Shown piece after piece: positions 59,101 through 64,000 of a DNA stretch of 64,000 bases. The notes beneath the pieces are model-generated. The model did no database searches. It worked only from the letters and a program-made list of their open reading frames with translations, and had not been told where the DNA came from. Positions within the stretch are counted from its first letter, which is position 1; each line of letters starts with the position of its first letter. The position numbers and the translations under genes are program-made. Source of the DNA: Desulfobulbaceae bacterium (GTDB lineage: Bacteria > Bacteroidota > Ignavibacteria > Kapaibacteriales > UBA2268); NCBI GenBank assembly GCA_018335795.1, contig JAGXRP010000060.1, positions 62,001 through 126,000 of the forward strand, in the 5' to 3' direction.

Positions 59101-59512
59101 AAAACGCTCCACCGTCCACGCTACGCCACATACCACCCGAAACACCTCCTGCGATTATAATATTTTCGTTTCTGATGTCAATCCCAAGAGAGCGGGTTCT
59201 GCCTCCAATTTCGTATGGTCCTCGAACATCCCACATATCATCACTCATCAACATATCGCTGAGTAATTTCTTATCTTTCGGGATGAAAGTAGAAGTTATA
59301 TATTTAAGAACTCTTGCATTAATATGTGGAGGTAATTCTCCGGTTGCAGGGTCTGCATAACGTTCTATAAACCATCTGTGCTTTTCTTTTGTTATCGATG
59401 GTCCCGAAATGGTTGATGAAGTGATTTCGACTTTGTTGTTTTCAGCATAATAGATATACGACAAAAACAAGCCAATAAACAACAAACTCATTAAATACTT
59501 AAACTTTTTCAT
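56144..59512 (-). CDS. T9SS-secreted sortilin-like propeller protein in the Bat operon
   Basis: 1,122 residues. Signal/anchor at the N-terminus (YLMSLLFIGLFLSYIYYA), a propeller of BNR/sortilin type over about 90-780 (GPYEIGGRTRSLGIDIRN, GGVSGGMWRSVDGGAFW, DGVFKSTNNGQSWDVIPV, YTGSDGGVHVTLDGEA), two Fn3-like domains (about 830-1030), and a type A sorting domain (KISPNPIADYGNLKFEL, LPSGSYFVRFVQNQG). GGAGAG lies six bases before the ATG. It is between the DUF58 gene (33 bases) and the BatD-like gene (7 bases), so it is part of this operon. Its role there is not known. Confidence 0.85.
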   Translation of the reverse strand: MKKFKYLMSLLFIGLFLSYIYYAENNKVEITSSTISGPSITKEKHRWFIERYADPATGELPPHINARVLKYITSTFIPKDKKLLSDMLMSDDMWDVRGPYEIGGRTRSLGIDIRNENIIIAGGVSGGMWRSVDGGAFWDKTTRYDQLHSSTCLVQDTRPGKEDNWYYASGEYFGNSAAIEGDGVFKSTNNGQSWDVIPVTSTSKPNNWDNPFDYCWNIVIDPTAPLERDDLYVAAANYGILKSTDAGKTWTTTLGAGSGARQADIAVTSDGVFYATLSSNTSQTKGIYRSENGIDWTNITPPGFPNVYERVVIGIAPSDENQVYFVGNTPGYGKLTRNSRGDSLYHSLWHYTYLGGNGAGENGRWEDRSMNLPKPDSTKGQMNSQWGYNLVIKVKPDNPDIVYLGAVALYRSDNGFRTPDFAWIGGTCPFEDCDYNFRYPNHHADNHAIVFSRNDYNRVYTGSDGGVHVTLDGEADVVEWISLNNGYYTTQFYSIAIEHSERNSVEIIGGMQDNGTMIAKTMNVMDKWTEPLRADGFCCQIPAGAEYYYASQNSSSQPAIKIYRVKQDENGKNLIQTRIDPIGGRDFIWNTPFILDPNNNNRMYLAGGKMVWRNNDLTSIPMVQSVDSTSIGWDSLSKTRIDFSSNLQTERITAIQVSSNPANVLYYGTSRGNIFRIDNADVGDPTPVNITPSGINLGYVSSIAIDPDNAYDVIFSYSNYNLLSIFRSTDGGESWVSISGNLEETPSGAGAGPAINWIEILKQGNKKIYFAGTSIGLFSTTFLNDNSTVWKKEGLDIIGNVVVDMIDARHSDSFIAVGTHATGIYSAFYEYEPIIPGNVTLTYPANNTRFVVDSVHFNWTETTNAGFYELQISNLPDFSEIYKTIHGIRTNTSTELFLPDGREVFYWRVRAISSDGAGDWSQAWKFTTIAEAPTLLSPENANLYVPLNTTLEWSQVEGISQYRVQVNSGFSIQNPFLDTIVTGNSLQLNDLIINTRYIWRVLSIEEGTQGFFSATNYFLTRDPTSVSGNLVNHLNFKISPNPIADYGNLKFELNAEATISAEIFDSGGRLRATIINRNLYPGNYNFTLNFANLPSGSYFVRFVQNQGSLKMNIQTIPINIVR

Positions 59513-59545
59513 TTCGGTCTCTCCGGTTATTTTATTTGTTAAAAA

Positions 59546-60421
59546 CTATTTCCGTCGCTCTCGCTTTTTGAAGAAATTTTGGAGCGGAGCTATATAAGAT
59601 TCATCTGTTCTGATTTTTATCATGTCAACTTTGTTGCGAGTGCAAATATTTGCCAGATTCTTTTGCATCGTTTCACGCCAAGATTTATATTCCTGTCGTA
59701 TTTTTTTATCATTAGTATCAATCCAATCCAAATTGCCGGTTTCGGGGTCAAATGTCCTTACTAAACCTATTTTGGGAAGTTCTTCCTCGTATTTATCGTA
59801 AATTTGGACTGCAATCGTATCATGCCGATTAGAAGCTATTTTGAGATGCTCGTCAAATCCCGGTGTAATAAAATCGGATACGAGAAATACGATACTTCTC
59901 TTTTTCATAACATTAGTCAAATACTTCAGTGCGTTCCCTACATCTGTTCCTTTTCCGGTTGGTGTGATTTCGAGTAGTTCTCGAATAATTCGCAAAGCAT
60001 GTGTTTTGCCTTTTTTCGGAGGAATAAATTTCTCGATTTTATCACTAAAAAACAGAACGCCGATTTTATCATTATTTTGAATTGCCGAAAAAGTCAGCAC
60101 AGCACAAAGTTCGGTAACTAAATCCCTTTTGAATTGGGAATGTGTTCCAAAATTTTGAGAGCCTGAAATATCAACAAGCAACACAACAGTAAGTTCGCGT
60201 TCTTCCTCGAAAATTTTGACATAAGGGCTTGCATATCTTGCGGTTACGTTCCAGTCAATGGAGCGAATGTCATCGCCGACTTGATATTCACGAACTTCGC
60301 TGAATGCCATACCACGCCCTTTGAACACGCTGTGATAATCACCCGAAAACAATTGCTTAGTGATACCGCGTGTTTTAATTTCAATCTTGCGAACCTTTTT
60401 TATTAATTCGGTAGTATCCAT
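59546..60421 (-). CDS. DUF58 domain protein
   Basis: 291 residues. The DUF58 block: GRGMAFSEVREYQVGDDIRS then IDWNVTARYASPYVKIFEEE, followed by a vWA-like strand and MIDAS residues (VLLVDISGSQNF) and VFLVSDFITPGF. Members accompany MoxR ATPases and are thought to act as partners in complex assembly or peptide-cofactor processing. Cytosolic; it shares one base with the moxR stop (TAATG). Confidence 0.9.
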   Translation of the reverse strand: MDTTELIKKVRKIEIKTRGITKQLFSGDYHSVFKGRGMAFSEVREYQVGDDIRSIDWNVTARYASPYVKIFEEERELTVVLLVDISGSQNFGTHSQFKRDLVTELCAVLTFSAIQNNDKIGVLFFSDKIEKFIPPKKGKTHALRIIRELLEITPTGKGTDVGNALKYLTNVMKKRSIVFLVSDFITPGFDEHLKIASNRHDTIAVQIYDKYEEELPKIGLVRTFDPETGNLDWIDTNDKKIRQEYKSWRETMQKNLANICTRNKVDMIKIRTDESYIAPLQNFFKKRERRK

Positions 60422-61407
60422 TAGGGCACTTCGACGCTATTTAAAATTTCATTTATAATATCTTCCGATGTAATGTTCTCGGCTTCGGCTTCGTATGTAA
60501 TGCCGATTCTATGGCGGAGGATATCGTGACATACTGCACGAACGTCTTCGGGTATTACATAACCGCGACGTTTGACAAAAGCGTAAGATTTTGCACCAAG
60601 TGCCAAATTGATTGAACCGCGAGGAGAAGCGCCAAAAGATATTAATTGGTTGAGTTTGCTTAATTTATATTCTTGTGGGTATCGAGTTGCAAAAACAATA
60701 TCAAGAATATATTGCTCGATTTTCTCATCCATATACACTTCTTTTACAGTATCGCGAGCTTTGAGAATCTCTTCTATATTGATAACTGAATTGGTCTTAG
60801 GGAATTCCTTAGCAATATTTTGCCGAAGAATATACTTTTCTTCGTCGCGAGTCGGATAATTAATAATCAGTTTGAGCATAAAACGGTCAACTTGTGCTTC
60901 GGGCAATGGGTACGTCCCTTCTTGCTCAATTGGGTTTTGGGTAGCGAGTACCAAAAATGGCTCTTCGAGTTTGTATGTGTCATCGCCGATTGTGATTTGG
61001 CGTTCTTGCATGGCTTCGAGCAAAGCTGATTGAACTTTTGCCGGAGCACGGTTGATTTCGTCTGCAAGAATAAAATTAGCAAATAATGGTCCCTTTTTGA
61101 CTGTGAAATCTTCTTTGCTGTGATTATAAATCATAGTACCGGTCAAATCCGCAGGCAATAAGTCGGGAGTAAACTGCAATCGGCTGAATTTGCCGTTAAT
61201 TGCTTGCGAAAGAGTCTTAATAGCCAAAGTCTTTGCCAACCCGGGCACCCCTTCCAACAAAACATGTCCATTAGACAACAAGCCGATTAACAGTCGTTCT
61301 ACCATATATTTCTGCCCAACAATGACTCGCCCTATCTCGTTCATCAAAAGGTCAACGAAAGCGCTTTCTTGCCTGATTCTTTCGTTCAATTCATTAATGT
61401 CAGTCAT
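60421..61407 (-). CDS. MoxR-family AAA+ ATPase
   Basis: 328 residues. Walker A GHVLLEGVPGLAKTLAIKT, Walker B ANFILADEINRAPAKVQSAL, sensor region LATQNPIEQEGTYPLPEAQ and the C-terminal lid ending ITSEDIINEIL. MoxR ATPases act as chaperones for assembly of vWA-containing complexes, in line with the DUF58 and BatA-like genes next to it. First gene of the operon; its promoter is probably in the 61408-61629 region. Confidence 0.93.
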   Translation of the reverse strand: MTDINELNERIRQESAFVDLLMNEIGRVIVGQKYMVERLLIGLLSNGHVLLEGVPGLAKTLAIKTLSQAINGKFSRLQFTPDLLPADLTGTMIYNHSKEDFTVKKGPLFANFILADEINRAPAKVQSALLEAMQERQITIGDDTYKLEEPFLVLATQNPIEQEGTYPLPEAQVDRFMLKLIINYPTRDEEKYILRQNIAKEFPKTNSVINIEEILKARDTVKEVYMDEKIEQYILDIVFATRYPQEYKLSKLNQLISFGASPRGSINLALGAKSYAFVKRRGYVIPEDVRAVCHDILRHRIGITYEAEAENITSEDIINEILNSVEVP

Positions 61408-61490
61408 TAAATCAATCTCCTTGAAGCATATTTTATTACATTTTTTATTTTTAAATTAACGAATACAAGATACTAAAATTATGATAAGTA

Positions 61491-61510
61491 GTACGATTTT
61501 GTACGATTTT
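61491..61510. repeat. Tandem 10-base direct repeat
   Basis: GTACGATTTT twice in a row, between the divergent moxR and C69 peptidase genes. It could be an operator; no more copies are seen nearby. Confidence 0.5.
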
Positions 61511-61578
61511 TCGAGAATAATTAAAGTTACGATGACAAAAATTTGCCTTATTCTCCCAAATACATTATATTGCAAAAA

Positions 61579-61586
61579 TATATTTG
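61579..61586 (+). promoter_or_regulatory. Candidate -7 element for the C69 peptidase gene
   Basis: TATATTTG matches TAnnTTTG; it would start transcription near 61593, about 37 bases before the ATG. No TTTG lies at the ideal distance upstream. CAAAAATA overlapping it is a possible -7 in the other direction for moxR. Confidence 0.33.
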
Positions 61587-61629
61587 TTCGTAATTTATTG
61601 ATTTAAGTTAAATTTTATAGGAAATATTT

Positions 61630-63267
61630 ATGTTAAGAAAAATATTTTTAACACTTACTTTTTTAATGTTAGCCTCTTCTCAGGTATATACTTGTACTAA
61701 TTTATTAGTCACAAAAGGTGCATCGGCAGACGGCTCAACCATGATAACATACAACGCCGATGCCGGTGGATTTATGGAGCCTTTGTTTTATTTGCCTGCT
61801 GCTACTTGGGGCGACAATGATTCTTTAGAAGTTCACGATTGGGACACAGGGAAATATTTAGGCAAAATTAAACAGGTTAAACAAACCTACCTCGTAGTCG
61901 GCAATATGAATGAATATCAAGTCGCAATCGGCGAAACGACTTTTACAGGTCTTACAGAGTTACGCGATACAAACGGTATAGTTGATTATGGCAGCTTGAT
62001 GAGAATCACTTTGCAACGTAGCAAAACTGCTCGTGAAGCGATTAAAGTCATGACTGACCTCGTTGCTCAATACGGGTATTATTCTACAGGCGAATCGTTT
62101 TCGATTGCTGATGCAGAAGAAGTCTGGATGCTCGAAATGATTGGCAAAGGTGGCAAGGAAAAGGGCGCTGTATGGGTTGCAGTCAAAATTCCCGACGGTT
62201 ACATTGCTGCTCATGCTAACCAAGCCCGTATTCGCAATTTCCCATTGAACGACCCGGATAATTGCATCTATTCAAAAGATGTGATTTCATTTGCACAAAA
62301 GAATGGATATTATGACCCCAAAAAAGATGGCGAATTTTCTTTTGCTGATACTTATAATCCGCTTGAACCCGGTGGTTTGCTTTTTTGCGAAGGAAGAGTT
62401 TGGAGTTTATTCCGTGGTGCTGCGCCTAAAGCGAATTTATCGCCCGATTATTGGCGTGCAGTCGAAGGTGCCACACCTTATCCCCTTTATATCAAACCCG
62501 ATAACAAATTGAAAGTTTCTGATGTTATAGATTTGATGAGGGACCATTTCAACGATACACCTTGGGATTTGACAAAAGGACTTGCTGCAGAACCATACGG
62601 CAATCCTGTGAGATGGAAACCTCTTGGGTTCAAGTTAGAAGGCGATACTGTTAACTCATATGGATGGGAACGCCCGATTTCAACTCAACAAACAGCATTC
62701 GCATTCGTTTCGCAAAGCCGTTCATGGTTGCCACGCGAGATTGGAGGAGTATTCTGGTACGGTGTTGACGATAATTATACTAATGTTTATGTTCCGCTTT
62801 ATTGCAGTATGACTGCTCCACCACCTTCAAGTCAGGGTTATTCGATTGCAGATTTTAGTCTCAATTCCGCTTTTTGGGTGTTTAATTTAGTTGCAAATCT
62901 TGCATATACTAAATATTCTTATATTATTAAAGATATTCAAGAAGTCCAATCGGAGCTTGAAAATAAATTTACAAAATCACAAAATGCCATTGACAAAGCT
63001 GCCGTTGAACTTTACAATATTGATAAAAACTTAGCAATCAACTTCCTAACCGATTATTCAGTCAGTCAATTCGAGCAAACTGTCAATCGTTGGCGTAAAT
63101 TGTGGGAGTATCTCGTTGTGAAATACAATGATGGCTATATCAACGACGTTACTAAAGAAGGTGGACGTCATCCAAAAGGTGTCGGTTATGGTGATGAATT
63201 TTTCCGTCGCGTTGTGAAAGAACGCCCGGGATATTACGATGTAAAAATGAAAAAGGAATTAAAGTAA
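61630..63267 (+). CDS. C69-family dipeptidase, secreted
   Basis: 545 residues. Signal peptide (FLTLTFLMLASSQVYT) directly followed by Cys in CTNLLVTKGASADGSTMI, the N-terminal nucleophile expected for peptidase C69 (Ntn-hydrolases), active after processing. The middle contains YYSTGESFSIADAEEVWMLE and HANQARIRNFP, typical of the family. Members cut dipeptides and are found in the periplasm or outside. It is followed after five bases by an NfeD-type gene in one operon. Confidence 0.9.
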   Translation: MLRKIFLTLTFLMLASSQVYTCTNLLVTKGASADGSTMITYNADAGGFMEPLFYLPAATWGDNDSLEVHDWDTGKYLGKIKQVKQTYLVVGNMNEYQVAIGETTFTGLTELRDTNGIVDYGSLMRITLQRSKTAREAIKVMTDLVAQYGYYSTGESFSIADAEEVWMLEMIGKGGKEKGAVWVAVKIPDGYIAAHANQARIRNFPLNDPDNCIYSKDVISFAQKNGYYDPKKDGEFSFADTYNPLEPGGLLFCEGRVWSLFRGAAPKANLSPDYWRAVEGATPYPLYIKPDNKLKVSDVIDLMRDHFNDTPWDLTKGLAAEPYGNPVRWKPLGFKLEGDTVNSYGWERPISTQQTAFAFVSQSRSWLPREIGGVFWYGVDDNYTNVYVPLYCSMTAPPPSSQGYSIADFSLNSAFWVFNLVANLAYTKYSYIIKDIQEVQSELENKFTKSQNAIDKAAVELYNIDKNLAINFLTDYSVSQFEQTVNRWRKLWEYLVVKYNDGYINDVTKEGGRHPKGVGYGDEFFRRVVKERPGYYDVKMKKELK

Positions 63268-63272
63268 ATAAG

Positions 63273-64000
63273 ATGAGGTACACTCTCATAGCGGTAATTG
63301 CTTGTCTGGCAATATGGAGCGGTTTAATCACCGCTCCGATTGCAACATTTGCCGAAAATGGAAATGAAATTGCCCGGAATTCCTCCATTACGATGATAAC
63401 AATCGAAGGTGGCATAAGTCCTGCAGTTGCAACATATATCATCACTTCACTTGAAAAATCTGAGGAATTGGGTGCCGAAGCTATGCTCTTGCGTTTGAAT
63501 ACGCCGGGAGGCTTGTTGGAATCCACTCGCGATATAGTGACTGCATTTTTGAACTCTAAAGTTCCGGTCATTGTTTACGTCGCTCCCGGAGGCTCAAGAG
63601 CCGGTTCGGCAGGAGTATTCATAACTCTTGCTGCTCATATTGCGGCTATGGCTCCAGGCACAAATATCGGAGCAGCGCACCCCGTTGGGATTGATGGTTC
63701 GAGCGATTCTTCTTCAACTATGACATCCAAGATTGTAAATGATACCAAAGCTTTCATCCGTACAATTGCCGAAAAGCGAAATCGCAATATTGCTTGGGCT
63801 GAGCAAACAGTCGAATCCAGCATCTCATCTACCGAAACGGAAGCATTAGCAGAAGGTGCGATTGATTTTATAGCTCTTTCCTTAAAGTCTCTGCTTGATT
63901 CTGCCGATGGAATGGAAGTTACAACAGCTTCGGGATATAAAAAGCTGAGATTGCGAGATGTCCAAATTATCGAAATCGAAAAATCGTGGCGCGACCACAT
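63273..64000 (+). CDS. NfeD-type membrane serine protease, 3' end cut by window edge
   Basis: The frame starts at ATG 63273, five bases after the peptidase stop, and is open to the window end (242 codons). Signal or membrane segment (LIAVIACLAIWSGLITAPI), then the ClpP/SppA-type core: LRLNTPGGLLESTRDIV, VPVIVYVAPGGSRAGSAGVF with the likely nucleophile Ser, and APGTNIGAAHPVG. In known NfeD proteins the protease domain is followed by membrane helices and an OB-fold; these would be outside the window. Possible partner of stomatin-like proteins. Confidence 0.88.
   Translation, partial: MRYTLIAVIACLAIWSGLITAPIATFAENGNEIARNSSITMITIEGGISPAVATYIITSLEKSEELGAEAMLLRLNTPGGLLESTRDIVTAFLNSKVPVIVYVAPGGSRAGSAGVFITLAAHIAAMAPGTNIGAAHPVGIDGSSDSSSTMTSKIVNDTKAFIRTIAEKRNRNIAWAEQTVESSISSTETEALAEGAIDFIALSLKSLLDSADGMEVTTASGYKKLRLRDVQIIEIEKSWRDH

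Overview
The window looks like chromosome of an AT-rich member of the Bacteroidota/Chlorobiota (FCB) group. Six proteins carry or appear to carry C-terminal type IX secretion (T9SS) sorting domains. Promoters fit the Bacteroidota pattern TTTG-N19-TAnnTTTG. An atpD-atpC pair stands apart from the other ATP synthase genes, as in Chlorobi-type genomes. A Kapabacteria/Ignavibacteria-like host is my best guess, but no 16S or marker set is present to prove it.

Layout. 1-14.8 kb: a truncated SBBP-repeat T9SS protein faces an operon of three paralogous giant secreted proteins that share a propeller head and tail but differ in the number of Ig-like modules (9, 6, 1). 15-20.9 kb: core genes atpD, atpC, guaB, an M24 peptidase and a glycosyltransferase. 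21-22.9 kb: an envelope operon with a Fn3 lipoprotein and two tandem small proteins sharing an unrecognised ~90-residue domain. 23-30 kb: an accessory region with a YhcG-type nuclease, a GC-rich monomeric isocitrate dehydrogenase, a REP-type transposase with a perfect palindrome inside its reading frame, an esterase gene split at a slippery heptamer, an RHS fragment, a MazF-type toxin pair and a lone HicB, ending at tRNA-Arg(CCT). 30-38.7 kb: smg-like and ybeY, DinB-like, a second glycosyltransferase, lipoproteins, a propeller T9SS protein, an NmrA-like reductase, and corA bracketed by GTCTGAAC-ended repeats.

38.8-44.1 kb: a compact nine-gene block on the minus strand with Mu-like protease, capsid, decoration-type, gp36 and portal genes plus CHAP lysin, holin-like and spanin-like genes. 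No terminase, tail or integration gene is visible. I regard it as the most interesting region: a decayed prophage, or a reduced phage-derived particle/lysis cassette.

44.3-64 kb: a large propeller/Fn3 T9SS protein; a coiled-coil pair; tyrS with two secreted-protein genes; pabA; then a minus-strand operon moxR - DUF58 - secreted propeller - BatD-like - BatA-like - Ogg2-type glycosylase - unknown, i.e. a Bat/MoxR operon with a T9SS protein inserted in it. The right end holds a C69 dipeptidase and a truncated NfeD-type protease.

No intergenic stretch exceeds about 300 bases. The larger ones (14817-15092, 31478-31739, 37978-38213, 61408-61629, 24938-25149, 35613-35814) hold the promoters, terminators, hairpins and repeats listed; otherwise I see nothing in them.
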